Shown one piece after another: positions 20,203 to 30,648 of a stretch of DNA of 64,000 bases. A program made the translations under genes and the position numbers. The stretch covers positions 89,468 through 153,467 of the forward strand of contig CAUYUJ010019262.1 in NCBI GenBank assembly GCA_963575745.1, written 5' to 3'. The stretch comes from Prorocentrum cordatum. Taxonomy: Eukaryota > Sar > Dinophyceae > Prorocentrales > Prorocentraceae. How positions within the stretch are numbered: the stretch's first letter is position 1; every line of letters begins with the position of its first letter. A model generated the notes under the pieces. The model made no database searches. It was not told where the DNA came from and was given only the letters and a program-made list of their open reading frames with translations.

Positions 20203-22020
20203 TCAGCTCAGCGAACGGGCTGGCCAGTCCGAGCAGGGCCTCTGCGGATCAACCATCGCAGCGACGAGGTCACCGTGGCGCCCAGGCTTTCCGATATGTC
20301 GCCGCGCCAGGGGATCGCCTGCGGCGCGAGACAGCGCGACCTTCGACTTGTTGAAAAGATTGGTTTGGTTCAAGGCGACGGAGTTCACGGGCCACCAGAT
20401 GCATCGAGAGTTGCGCTTGCGAGCGGGAAGCGGGCGAACGGGGGCGCCCCGCCGATGGCCAGCGCGCACGCGGGGCCCCTGACACCCCCGCGCAACGCAT
20501 GGCGGACTGCAGCAGGCCCGACGCGGTCGGGGCGCACGCGGGGGCAGGCGTCTCGGCCACCATTCTCCAGGGTCTGAGCGATGATTTCGGCGATCGGCCA
20601 CTGGCGCAAGGCGCCTCCGCATGCCCCGAATTCGAGCTGCTTGCGGCGTAGGTCGACTTCAGCGCGCGACCATGGCCAGCGATGGTCAAGGCGCCGGGCG
20701 CAGCCCAGAAGAGATGGTCGCAGGGGCGATGCAGAGCGAAGACGCCGCGACGAAGGTTGCTATCGACGGCTTTTGAACCAGGCCGGCCACGCGTGAGCTC
20801 CAACGGCCAGAATGGTCGCTGGCGCCATTGGATAACAGGTCTGACAAGCCGTTGAGAGCGACGATGCCCCTGCCCCCACGCCCCCACCACAGTCTTCAGC
20901 GATGGTCGAGTAGTTGCCCATTGCATATGTTGCCCAAGTTGTGGATTGGCCACGCTCGGCGCTCGCTGACTTCACGGGCGCGGAGCGGATGGCCAGCGAG
21001 GGGAAGGAGGGGCGCGCCGCCTCCAAGTCGCCCGGCGCCTGCGTCGCGCCCTTCGCGCAAAGCTGCCCCAGCTTGCATCGGATCGACAACGCGCGGCGCG
21101 CCGACTCGCCGACTCGCCGACGCAGGCGCGCGAGCCGACGCGCCGGCGAGCGGGCCACGAGCGGGCCAAGACGGGGGCGGCCATGCGCGACGGGGTCAGC
21201 AAGGAGCTCGCGAGGGCAATCGGCGTTGCCAGCGCCCGCGCATTCGAGTTGGCCAAGCTCGCGGGCGCCTTCCCCCCCCCTCCTAGACAAGGAGGACACG
21301 GGGCGCTGGGCCAGGCGACGTACGACGGCAAGGCGGGTCAAGGGCGTCCGTCGGGAGGGCGTCGGCGGGGGGGCGCCGCCCCCGGCGCGCATCGCAAGGC
21401 CTCTCTCACGCCCCATGCGCCCCGCATTGACAGGGCTTTCATCGGATACTCTGATACTCCCAGTTTTCTCGCGGCGCGCTGGGCGGAGCCGCTGGGCCAT
21501 CGCTCGGCGGCGGTCGACCGCCGCGGTGGATTTGCACGCAGGCGGTCTCCTCAGTCGCGGCCCGCGCGGGCCGCGGCGCGCGGGCGCAGCGACGACGGCC
21601 GGGGAAGTTGCGGGCGCGCTGCACGGCGCCCACCATCATGGGCCTCGAGGTCTTGTCCAACCTACGGAAAGGCGCTGGCCCTGGCAAGCCGCTGGGAAGA
21701 TGCGCGTTGACAGCGCTGCGCCCTCTCGCCAGCCGCCGCGCGTCTGCGCGGAAGGAACGCGCCGCGGTCTCGGCGCCCGCCCCGACGGAGAGTTGCGACG
21801 ACGAGTCTAGCACAGCACGCTGCCGGCAACGGCGATGGAGAAGGAACCGTCGAAGCGGAAGTTGGATCAGGATTCCATCGCCATCCTCGGCCGCGCCCAG
21901 CAGCCCGACATCGCGGGTGCCACGGTCGGTGGCAGCTCCGCTGCAGAACGCCGCCTAGCGGAGGGGAGTTGAATGCACCTTCCGAGGTAGACTTCCTAGA
22001 AGCACCCTCAGGAGTTGAAA
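20203..22020. other. GC-rich stretch, no gene recognised
   Basis: Several overlapping open frames (for example 20914-21810 plus and 20760-21500 minus) have the same Ala/Arg/Pro-rich composition on both strands, as expected from composition alone. No domain could be recognised. Confidence 0.3.
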
Positions 22021-22250
22021 CCCCTCTCTTGCCCTCTCCCTCCTCCTCCTCCTCCTCCTCCTCCTCCTCCTCCTCCTCCTCCTCATCATCCTCCTCATCC
22101 TCCTCATCCTCCTCATCCTCCTCATCCTCCTCATCCTCCTCATCCTCCTCCCCTCCCTCCTCTCCCTCCTCTCCCTCCTATCCCTCCTCTCCCTCCTCTT
22201 CCTCCTCCTCCTCCTCCTCCTCCTCCTTCTCCTCGTCCTCCTCCAGGACC
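22021..22250. repeat. TCC/TCATCC microsatellite
   Basis: Polypyrimidine on the plus strand: (TCC)n, then CCTCAT units, CTCCCTCCT units and (TCC)n again. Confidence 0.9.
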
Positions 22251-23010
22251 CAGACCACCCCGTGCAACAGCTCGACGCCCGGCGTTTTGTCCCCCGCGCC
22301 AGCGACCCCCCGCGCCGCCGCGCCCTCGCGCCGCCAGTGTGGACGAGCGGCACCGCGCGCTGCAGGCTGAGCTGCAGGAGTCGCACGAGATCACCCAGAC
22401 GTTGCTGCAGGACCGGCGGAGGGGGCAGCGGAGAGGCCAGCATCCTAAACTCGGGGGCGGAAAAGAGGGGGGTCATGACTAGGGGGGGGGATATCATGAC
22501 GGGGGCCGTGGTATTTCCCCAGATTTCATGGCGACTCTTCTTGTTTCATTACGTTCCTGGCCCCCCCGCTGGGCCGCACACGTGCCGCCGGTCATGATTT
22601 GCACCCCCCCCTCTTGGACACCCCCCTCTTGGCCGCTCCCAATAAACATGATTGCCCCTCCTGCTCCCTAGTATCCCTTGCCATCCCTCTGCCGTTGGGA
22701 AAAAACGCGACGGGGGGTGTCGCTCGTTTTCGGTCTCTGGGAGCCCTCGCCGGGCCCTGGGACCGTCAACAAAACGATTCGGGATGAAAAGTCTCTGTCC
22801 GTCAGAAGGGGTCAAGAGCTCTGGGGAGCCACGTTTTCCCTCCTGCTCCCGCATTCAGAGGAGGGGACGGTGCTGATAACGCTACCCGCTCCTCGTTTTC
22901 GGTCGCCCCTGGGGCCTCCTGGGAAGCCTTGGGCGCCACGGCTGGATTCGCCTCGAAATCCTAGTCAGAATGCACCCCGGCAGAGTATCGGTACTTGCAT
23001 GTCCACCCGT
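22251..23010. other. intergenic, no gene recognised
   Basis: A short frame resembling a helix (RHRALQAELQESHEITQTLLQ, about 22343-22410) follows the microsatellite and could be an exon fragment. The rest shows repeated CCCCCCTCTTGG units (22603-22635) and no gene. Confidence 0.3.
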
Positions 23011-23225
23011 AAGCATGATGGTGTTGTTGATGTTGATGTTGTTGGTGTTGTTGTTGCTGTTGTTGTTGTTATTGGTGTTGTTGGTGCTGTTGTTGTTGGT
23101 AGTGGTGTTGTTGCTGTTGTTGGTTTTGTTGGTGTTGGTGTTGTTGCTGTTGTTGTTGGTGTTGCTGTTGTTGATGTTGCTGATGTTGTTGTTGTTGGTG
23201 ATGTTGTTGGCGGTGGTGGTGGTGA

Positions 23226-23267
<42 letters not shown>

Positions 23268-23300
23268 AGTTGTTTTTGTTGTTGTTGTTATTGTTGTTGT
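23011..23300. repeat. GTT (TTG) microsatellite
   Basis: About 290 bases of imperfect GTT repeat on the plus strand with GAT and GCT variants; the reverse strand reads as polyAsn/Thr. A similar tract is at 45540-45970. Confidence 0.9.
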
Positions 23301-23399
23301 GGCTCATCCTTTTCCTGTGCCTCCCTCCTCCTGCTCCTCCTCTTCCTCCTGCTCCTCTTCCATTCGCTTCCCTTGTAAATAACTTCTCCCTGTCTCACC

Positions 23400-24225
23400 C
23401 CGAGGCCAGTTGTTTGGGCGGGCCAAGCGTTTCACCAGAGACTCCCTCACCATGTATGACCATGAAGCTTAGATATTGGCAATCGTTTCACAGATGTAGT
23501 GCCGCGCATATACGTTTTAAACATTCGCCAGAGTTCCTCATATTGAGGGCGGTTCCTTTTCAAAATGTGGCTCTCGCCTCAGCGCCGCGAACATTCGTTT
23601 TCAAAATGTGGCTCTCGCCTCAGCGCCGCGCGCATTCGTTTTAAACAGTTCGCCAGAGTTTCACGGATTGAGGGCGGGTCGTTTTCAAAATGTGTCTCTC
23701 GCTTGAGCGCCGCGCACATGCGTTTCACGGGTTGAGAGCGGGCAATTTTTCATATGTGGTTCTCGCTTCAAGCGCCTCGCAAATTCGTTTTATAGAGTTG
23801 CAAGAGTTGCAGGGATCGAGGGCGGTTCCTTTTCAGTATGCGGTTCTCGCTTTAGCGCCGCACACTCGTGTTTCAATGTTACAAGAGTTTCACATATTCC
23901 CATAATCAACGTATCAGAAGTGGTGTGTTGAACGGATTCCGGATTATTAGGGTGCAACAGTTACGTTGATTTACGGCGTTGAGGCCCGAGGTTGGTACGA
24001 TTTAGGATCGTCAAGACGCAACAGTGAGGTTGATCCGTGGCGTTGAAATTTTGATAGCAATGTTTTGGCATGCTTTGGGGTCTTCAAACGGTTGTCTTCC
24101 GAAGAGGCAGTTCGCTAAGTGGAAATGAGCCGTTGTCGGGGCCTATGAAGTGGGCGCTTGGAGGGAGGGTTTATTTCAACATTGTTGCTGATTCTTGGGT
24201 TTACACTGGTCCTTCTCCTCCTCGT
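23400..24225 (+). repeat. composite dispersed repeat, copy C (most complete)
   Basis: It starts GGGCGGGCCAAGCGTTTCACC (23416), then about six monomers of 60-80 bp carrying GAGGGCGGTTC, TTTTCAAAATGTGGCTCTCG and AGCGCCGCGCACATTCG. These are followed by an A/T-richer 3' region (GGGTGCAACAGTTACGTTGA, GTTGTCTTCCGAAGAGGCAG) and the tail GGGTTTACACTGGTCC, next to TCC-rich sequence. The 3' region aligns closely with copy E. Confidence 0.75.
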
Positions 24226-24428
24226 AAACATCATCCTGCTGATCCTGCTCCCCTCAATACCCTCCTGTTCCCTCCTCCTCCTCCTCCTCGCACGATCCGC
24301 ACAAGGGTGTGCCGCAAGGGGCGGGCGTGTGGCATGCGGGCACGCCCGCGTGGGCCGAAGGTGGAGCTCCAAGCGAGCGCCGTGCCGAGGTGGGCCTGCG
24401 GACGGGGAGCAGAGGCAGGGGGGGAGCA
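24226..24428. other. intergenic with TCC run
   Basis: A short TCC run (24270-24290) follows composite copy C; the remainder is GC-rich. No gene seen. Confidence 0.3.
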
Positions 24429-24890
<462 letters not shown>

Positions 24891-25002
24891 GGGAGGGGAG
24901 GAGAAGGCTCGTCGTGCCCCCTGCCCGGGCCGGGCGCGGGCGCGCTGCCGCGGGAGGACCCCCACGGAGCGGCGCTGGCTGCGCGCAGCCCTGCACGGGC
25001 TC

Positions 25003-25136
25003 TTGGCATCGCTCGGACGTGTGCATTGTTCCTTCGGCGAGGGCCACCGAGGAGCATCCTTGACGGTCATTTCGCGAAAAAGCCGCGCGCGAAACCGAAA
25101 AAAGACACAGGACATGGACGTCCGAGCGATGGCCAG
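25003..25136 (+). mobile_element. F3 inverted-repeat element, copy a
   Basis: The terminal repeats are TTGGCATCGCTCGGACGT and the inverse of ACGTCCGAGCGATGGCCA. GGGCTC occurs at both borders (24997-25002 region and after the right end), consistent with a target-site duplication. Internal boxes (CCTTCGGCGAG, GAGCATCCTTGA, CGCGCGAAACCGA) are shared with three more copies at 34095, 43844 and 44210. No coding capacity. Confidence 0.75.
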
Positions 25137-25310
25137 GGCTCGGACTCCGTTTTTTTTCGGGGCCTGCTTGCCGGCGGGCTGCGCCCGTGGGGATACAACT
25201 TCCGGCGGCAGCTCCTCTGCCTTCTGCGCTGCCCTGGCTCGCCACGGCTTGGCTCAAGAGCTTCTGGCCCTCTGCCCGCCTGCCCCCTTTTCTCGCCCCC
25301 CTCTCCCCAA
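25137..25310 (+). other. GC-rich spacer between F3 and F2 elements
   Basis: Open in two frames; no recognised motif. It could be exon sequence separated by the flanking elements, but I cannot show that. Confidence 0.25.
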
Positions 25311-25455
25311 GTGATGAGCGCGTTTTCCACCACCACCACCATAAGTTGGATGGGGCGCAGGGGGAGGAGGAGGAGGAGGAGGAGGAGGAGGAGGAGGAGG
25401 AGGAGGACCCCCCCCTCCAACTTATGGTGGTGGTGGTGGAAAACACGCTCATCAC
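25311..25455. mobile_element. F2 inverted-repeat element, copy a
   Basis: The two 40-base ends (GTGATGAGCGCGTTTTCCAC continuing to AAGTTGGA, and its inverse) match with only one mismatch, at the eleventh base. The loop is a GGA microsatellite. CCAA flanks both sides, a possible 4-bp target duplication. Its perfect arms suggest recent insertion. Other copies are at 25980-26262 and 61283-61438. Confidence 0.8.
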
Positions 25456-25613
25456 CAAGGGCTTGTCGACTTTTTTGCCACTCGACTTGTGGGGATCGGG
25501 CCAGAGAAATCCAGGCGAACGCAGCTAAATCGAAGCAGATCCAGGTGGATCCAAGCACATCGAAATACATCCGGGCAAATCCAAGGAAACTCGGAGATCT
25601 CCAGGGAAAGCTT

Positions 25614-25776
25614 CAGGAGGGAAAAAACACACAGACACAATTCATCGTCGGTTCCCCGGAAAATATGGGAAAATATGGGAAGTGGGGGGGAAAGACAAAA
25701 ACCCAGAAAATATAGGAAAATATGGGTAGTATTTTTATGTGTGTATTCATTAGTGTGTCCTGGGGCCCCTTCAAAG
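25614..25776 (+). mobile_element. F4 short element, copy a
   Basis: It starts CAGGAGGGAAAAAACACACA and ends GTGTCCTGGGGCCCCTTCA. The interior is A/T-rich with AAAATATGGGAAAATATGGG and a second AAAATAT..GGAAAATATGGG. Five copies occur in the window (30094, 31986, 44647 minus, 59354). It lies immediately before the likely 5' end of the coiled-coil gene. Confidence 0.75.
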
Positions 25777-25872
25777 TTGGAGACCTCGCGGCCGCTCCCG
25801 CGCGAGTCGAAGGGCGGCAGAAGTCGTCGAGCCCTCAGCGACCCTCGGACCCCCCGAGCCGCCCGCACAGCC

Positions 25873-27599
25873 ATGCCCCGCGCCGCGCCCGCGCCGCGCC
25901 GCGCCCGGCGCGCGCGCCAGGGCCGCGGGGCGCTCGGGGCCGCGGCAGCCTTGGCCGGCGCGGCGGCCACCGTCACAGCTGGTGGGCCCGCTTTCCACCG
26001 CCACCACCAGCAGTGGGAAGGGGGGACGAGGAGGAGGACGAGGAGAAGGACGGAGACGAGGAGGAGGAGGAGGAGGAGGAGGAGGAGGAGGACGAGGACG
26101 AGGAGGAGGAGGACGAGGAGAAGGACGGAGACGAGGAGGAGGAGGAGGAGAAGGAGGAGGAGGACGAGGAGAAAGAAGGAGGAGGAGGAGGAGGAGGAGG
26201 AGGAGGAGGACCCCCTCCCCCATCCAATGTATGGTGGTGGTGGTGGAAAGCAGGCCCATCAACGGCGCTTCATGCCAGCCAGCGGCTCTCGCAGGCGTTC
26301 TTCGGCCCGTTCGAGGGCGCCCGCGCGGCCGCCGCCGCGTCGCTCGTGGCGGGCGGCCTCGCCGCGGGCGCGCTGCAGCCGCCGGCGATGGCCGAGAGCT
26401 CGTTCGCCAGCCTGCTGAGCGGCGCCGCCACGGAGGCGCTGCCGCAGACGGACGAGCGCCTGAAGACGCTGCAGATCGAGGAGCCAAAAATAGCAGACAC
26501 GTGAATTGTCTGAGGTCCGCGCTGATTTCGTGGATCGGCGCTGGACCCCCCCTTCCCTGGCGCGCGGAGCGCGCCGGGGGCCGCGCAATGGGGCGGCGCC
26601 AGGGGGCCCCGGCGCAGACCCCAGAAAGCCGCGCGGCACTCTGAGAGTTTATGCGTCTGCAGTTCTTGGCTCCTTGAACAGAGCCAGCTGAAGAAGCCGA
26701 CCCTGTCGACGCAAAAGCTCGAAGAGCTCGAGCGAGCCGAGATCTTGGACGCGCGGAAAAGCGAGGCCGAGCGGATCCAGCAGGTGTTTGCCCAGGAGCG
26801 GGCGGAGAAGAAGAAGGTGGCCGACTCCGAGAGCGCCGAGCTGAAGGCCATCGAGGGTGCGGAGAAGTCCGCGAAGGCCAGTATCGAGGAGGAGTTGAAG
26901 GTGGTTCTGCAGAAGATTGAGAAAACTGAGAAGGAGGAGATCGCGGCGGCGAAGAAAGCTTCGAAAAACGCAAAGGACCTCGCCATCGAGACCAAGAGGA
27001 AAGACTTGAAGGCAGCGAAGGGCAACGAGGAGCTGATCTTGAGGGCGGAGGAAAGGGCCGACAGCGCCATCGTGGCCGCCTCCGAGAAGGCTGAGGCGGA
27101 CATCGAGAAGGCCAAGGCGAAGTCCGAGACCGCCTTCAAGGCCGCCCTGCAGAAGGCCGACGACGCGCGCAAGAAGGCGGCCGAGAACGCGGAGGTCTTG
27201 GAGAAGTCGGCCTACGCCAGGGCGGAGCTTGCCAGGGAACAGGCCGAGGAGCGGGCCGAGTTCGTAGAGCGCGAGATCGTGAAGCAGGAGGAGGAGCTCG
27301 AGCGAAAGGTCGTCTCGGCCGTGGACGCGATCGAGAAGGAGGAACTGATGGAGGAAAACGCGGCCCTCGAAACTGCGAAGGAGGTGCTGTCAGCTGCCAA
27401 AGACGTCGCCACGCCGATTGTCCTGCCAGGCATCGCGATGTTCCTCTACGCCGTGGTCGCCAGCTTCTTCAGCGGGCCGCCCGTGCCATGCAAGGGCGCG
27501 GAGACCGAGGAGGTGCGCAAGCTGATGGGGCGCAAGTCACGGATGGAGACGTCGGCGGTCAGCTCGGACTACGGGCCCGGCGACCCCTCGCCAGCATAG
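25873..27599 (+). CDS. Lys/Glu-rich coiled-coil protein, possibly plastid-targeted, three exons
   Basis: Predicted exons are about 25873-25977, 26283-26482 and 26684-27599, giving about 406 residues; both introns would be GC-AG and each coincides with an inverted-repeat element. The N-terminus (MPRAAPAPRRARRARQGRG, then LGAAAALAGAAATVT) looks like a signal peptide, followed by SQAFFGPFEG with early Phe, as in peridinin-plastid leaders. ASLVAGGLAAGALQPPAMA then resembles a lumenal (AxA) signal. Residues of about 105-350 are a long Ala/Lys/Glu/Arg coiled coil. Near the C-terminus PIVLPGIAMFLYAVVASFF is a probable membrane helix, followed by a short polar tail. The family is not recognised; targeting is inference. 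Exon 3 is open and codon-like throughout. Splice points could shift by a few bases. Confidence 0.7.
25980..26262. mobile_element. F2 inverted-repeat element, copy b, acting as predicted intron 1
   Basis: The ends TGGTGGGCCCGCTTTCCACC and, inverted, GGTGGAAAGCAGGCCCATCA match the F2 arms. The interior is a long GGA/GAC microsatellite. Upstream the signal-peptide frame is in one phase and downstream the protein continues in another, so removal is needed. The likely intron is 25978-26282 (GC...AG), slightly longer than the element on its right side. Confidence 0.7.
26480..26673. mobile_element. F1 inverted-repeat element, copy c, acting as predicted intron 2
   Basis: The left end GGAGCCAAAAATAGCAGACA and the right end TGCAGTTCTTGGCTCC are inverted, and the similarity continues over about 55 bp. 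GAGCCA appears at 26481-26486 and again at 26681-26686, a possible target duplication. A TGA (26502-26504) closes the exon-2 frame inside the element, and the coiled-coil frame resumes after it. A GC-AG intron 26483-26683 (201 bp) restores one reading frame. Confidence 0.75.
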
Positions 27600-28859
27600 G
27601 CCCTCGGAGGACGCGCAACGAGGGGGCGAGAAATTGGGGAGGGGGCAGCGAGGCCTGCAGAGAAGGGTCCGATGAGGGCCCCTCAAGGGGCCCTTCAGGG
27701 CCACACAGGAGGCCTTGAGGGCCAGACAAGGGCACCTCTCTTTCCCCTTCCCCCCCCCCATTTTTTCATCGCCCCCGCCATGAATTCGCGCCCATCAGGC
27801 GGGAGGGGTGGTAGGCCGCCCCCCTCATTCGGGGAAGCGTAAGACTCCACTTCGCCGGAGCTCGGGTTTGCCGACGCTTTCTGACGAGCCCGTCCTGGGT
27901 TTTGACGGCTCAGCTTTCGTGGGATGCCTGCAGCGGGAGGTCACGTCGAGTTTCAGGCATGTCTTCGTCGTGTCCCCCGATCCCGAGTCTTACGCCTCCC
28001 CGACTCATCTCTCTCGGCGTGCGTTGGGCCGGGGAGTTCCGAGGAGCAGGGGGAGGGTCTTCCGGGACAATCTGCGGCCCTCCTCCCCCGCCGCGCAGCC
28101 CTCTTTTTAGACATCTTCCTCTTGCTCCTCGTCATCCTCCGTTTGTCTTCCGCGCTCTGTGCCGCCCAAACGGTGCGTTTGAGCATTGCTCGTCATCTAT
28201 CCGATCTTCTTTTTTGTTCGAACTATTTTCGAGGCGTCGCGGTGCCTCCCTCGATCCGGGCTTTGTGGCGGTTTAAGCGCCAGCCCTTTTTATTCCTCGC
28301 CCTGGCTGCTGCACGCATTCTTGTCACACCTTGCTGGCATCAATTATGTAGTCTGCGCTGGGATGTTGCGGCAGTCGGAGCAGTTGCACCAAATGGCAGC
28401 GTGCAGAGAAGAATAAAGTAGAGGAGGAGAAGGCAGGATGAGGAAGGATGAGGACGAAGAGGAGGAGGAGGAGGCAGGGAGAGGGCGTGGATGAGAAGGA
28501 GTAAGGTTGAGAACGAGACGTGCGGCGCCTGTATCCAAAGCGAGAGCCTACCAACACAGGAGGAATGTGATCAGCACGAGCGGGTTGGGCAAAACGAGAC
28601 CGTGAGGATAGACGGATAGACTCTGAAGGTTGGTATCCAGCGTGCGGAGTGTATCACCATGCGGTCCGGGTCGCGGCATCACGTCTCTTGATGGAGGGGT
28701 CGTGATTGCTTCAGGGGGTTCAGTAGCGCAGGCGCGTGGCCCTTCGACGAGACGAAGCGACACGCCGGCGCAGGCGCCAACGACTGACCCCCCCCCTCCG
28801 GGGGCCAGTTTCGGGCCCGGGGCCTCCAGGAAGCAGAACTCACGGCGCGAAGCCCATGT
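27600..28859. other. intergenic with a duplicated coding-like motif
   Basis: A segment at about 27838-27925 encodes SSGLPTLSDEPVLGFDGSAF and is paired with 29149-29215 (SSRLPTLSDERVLGFDG). VLGFDGSAF resembles the first strand of an RNase H fold, but no further motif follows. A CGTCATCC-rich stretch (28100-28160) and short TCC-like inverse runs are also present. No complete gene is seen. Confidence 0.35.
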
Positions 28860-29310
28860 CAAAGTTGCGGCCGACAGCGAGGAGGAGGAGGAGCAGGAGC
28901 GGGAGGAGGAGCGGGAGGAGCGGGAGGAGGAGGAGGAGGAGGAGGAGGAGGAGGAGGAGGAGGAGGAGGGAGGAGGAGGGGGAGGGAGGAAGAGGGAGGG
29001 AGGAGGAGGAGGAGGAGGAGGAGGAGGAGGAGGAGGAGGAGGAGGAGGAGGAGGGAGGAGCGTCTTGATATCCCCATGCAGCGGAGACGGTGCGAGGCTG
29101 CACGGCTTCCGCGGTGTCGGGTATCCGGGGAGGCGTGAGGCTCGAGCGAGCCGGAGCTCGAGGTTGCCGACGTTGTCTGACGAGCGCGTCCTGGGCTTTG
29201 ACGGTCCGTTGTTCGTGTGATGTTCGCTCCTCCTCGTCCTCCTCCTCCTCCTCCGCCTCCTCCTCCTCCTCCTCCTCCTCCTCCTCCTCCTCCTCCTCCC
29301 CCTCCTCGGA
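28860..29310. repeat. GGA tract, duplicated motif, TCC tract
   Basis: GGA repeat at 28879-29060; unique sequence 29061-29225 holding the second LPTLSDE copy; then TCC repeat 29228-29305. The two opposite microsatellites could pair as a large hairpin around the duplicated segment. Confidence 0.7.
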
Positions 29311-30093
29311 TCCTGGCGTCGCTGCCGATCAGGCTACCGGCCTCGTCCTCGGCCGTGCCGTGGGCGCGCGCGCCGAGGAGCTGGGGAGCTCGCGTCATTT
29401 TCATGATGGCCCCGTCAGGCCAGCCCGAGTCCCCCGTACCCGAGTCTTACGTCTCCCCGAGGTATCACAGCTGACATCTTCACGGCGGGGGCATGTCGTA
29501 CAACGTACACGGTATTTCATCAGGTTTGTTTTTCCATCCGTGCCTCTTCGGCACATCCTGGGCCCGTCCTGTCTGCCAGCAAGGTTTTCCTCCCCTTCCT
29601 CTCCCCCTTCCTCTACCTTCGTTTATGCTCGCGAGTTCCAGGAAGCACTGGAGCAGGATCTGCGCTGGCAGGCACACGAAGCTTCACGAAGTTCGGCTCA
29701 ACGTGGATGTTATCAGTGTGGCCCGTCTTTTCGATTACGCTCGTCCTTCGTGCGACAGTCTCTTAGTCTCGTGTCACGGTACAGTCGGCCCAGATTAGTA
29801 GGTCGACTTTGCCAAATCAAGGGTACCCGTGTGTCCTGTGTCTCGCGACACGTGCCTTCTTACATTCCTATGGCGATGTGGCCCTCGGAAGGCTCTTGTG
29901 TCCTCTCGCGTGTCCTCTCCAACCAAGTCCGACTGTAGTCTCGTGTCACGGTAGCATGCGCCTCATCGTGTCGGCATATTGGCACTCGTGTGCGCTGCGC
30001 CAGCGTTGCCTTCGCTCTCATGCTCGACGGCAGCCTGCCCCCAGCCCAGACCTGTGGCCAGGAGCAGAGCAGGGCAACGGCAAGCAGTCGTTC
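29311..30093. other. intergenic, no gene recognised
   Basis: TAGTCTCGTGTCACGGTA occurs twice (29764-29781 and 29937-29954), and TCCTCTCGCGTGTCCTCTCC is locally repetitive. CCCGAGTCTTACGTCTCCCCGA (around 29439) also pairs with the 27980 region. No gene. Confidence 0.35.
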
Positions 30094-30648
30094 ATCGGGA
30101 GGGGAAAACACACAGGCACAATGAATCGTCGATTCCCCCAAAAAATGCGGGAAAGTATGGGAAGTGGGGGGGAAGACAAAAAACCAAGAAAATATGAAGA
30201 AGTATGGGGAATCCTGTTATTTGGGTCTAGTTATTTAATCGCTTCGCTCATTCTGCCGGCCCTGGAGCGCTATTTGGGGCCTCTTGGGGCCGTCTTGGGG
30301 GCTTCTTGGGGGCTTCTTGGGAGCGTCTTGGGGCTCCTTGGCGGCGTATTGGGCTCCCCTGGTGCCTCTTGGGGGGCTCTTGGGGGCCCCTTGGGGCGGG
30401 AGGGGGGTAGTCGATTGCGCCCCCCCCCTCGGAGGCCACGATCCTTGTGAGGGGTAGCGAAAAATAGCCCCCCCCCTGGGGATCGCCTGGGGATCAGCCG
30501 GGGATCGGCCGGGGTACTTTCCGTCCGGGGCCCTCCAGGGGCCGCCCCGCGCGCGCGAACTAGAAATATTGTTAAGTAGTTACCGGAGATCTTAGCACGC
30601 CTCCGGCCCGTTGGGCCGGCGAATTTGTGTGTCCCAGGGCCCCTTCAG
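30094..30648 (+). mobile_element. F4 short element, copy b, split by an insertion
   Basis: The left part (30094-30223) aligns with the other F4 copies down to GTTATTTG. The right part (30623-30648, ATTTGTGTGTCCCAGGGCC to CCCTTCAG) completes it. About 400 bases of unrelated sequence separate them. Confidence 0.7.
30224..30622. mobile_element. insertion nested inside F4 copy b
   Basis: It begins GGTCTAGTTATTTAATCGC and ends TTGGGCCGGCGA, and is bordered by ATTTG on both sides. The ends are loosely inverted (TTCTGCCGGCCC against TTCGCCGGCCC). The interior consists of CTTGGGGCC-type short repeats. GGCCGGCGGAATGAGCGAAG at 57377 is the inverse of its left end, so a related terminus exists elsewhere. 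Confidence 0.55.

Noticed and set aside
20760-21500. Minus-strand Arg/Ala-rich gene of 246 codons
   Set aside because: An equally long frame overlaps on the other strand with the same composition, and no motif favours either.
22882-23307. PolyAsn protein on the minus strand
   Set aside because: It is the reverse reading of a GTT microsatellite.
25240-25265. Second spliced-leader relic suggested by GGCTTGGCTCAAG
   Set aside because: Only the last eight or so bases agree with the leader; the CCGTAGCCATTTT part is absent.
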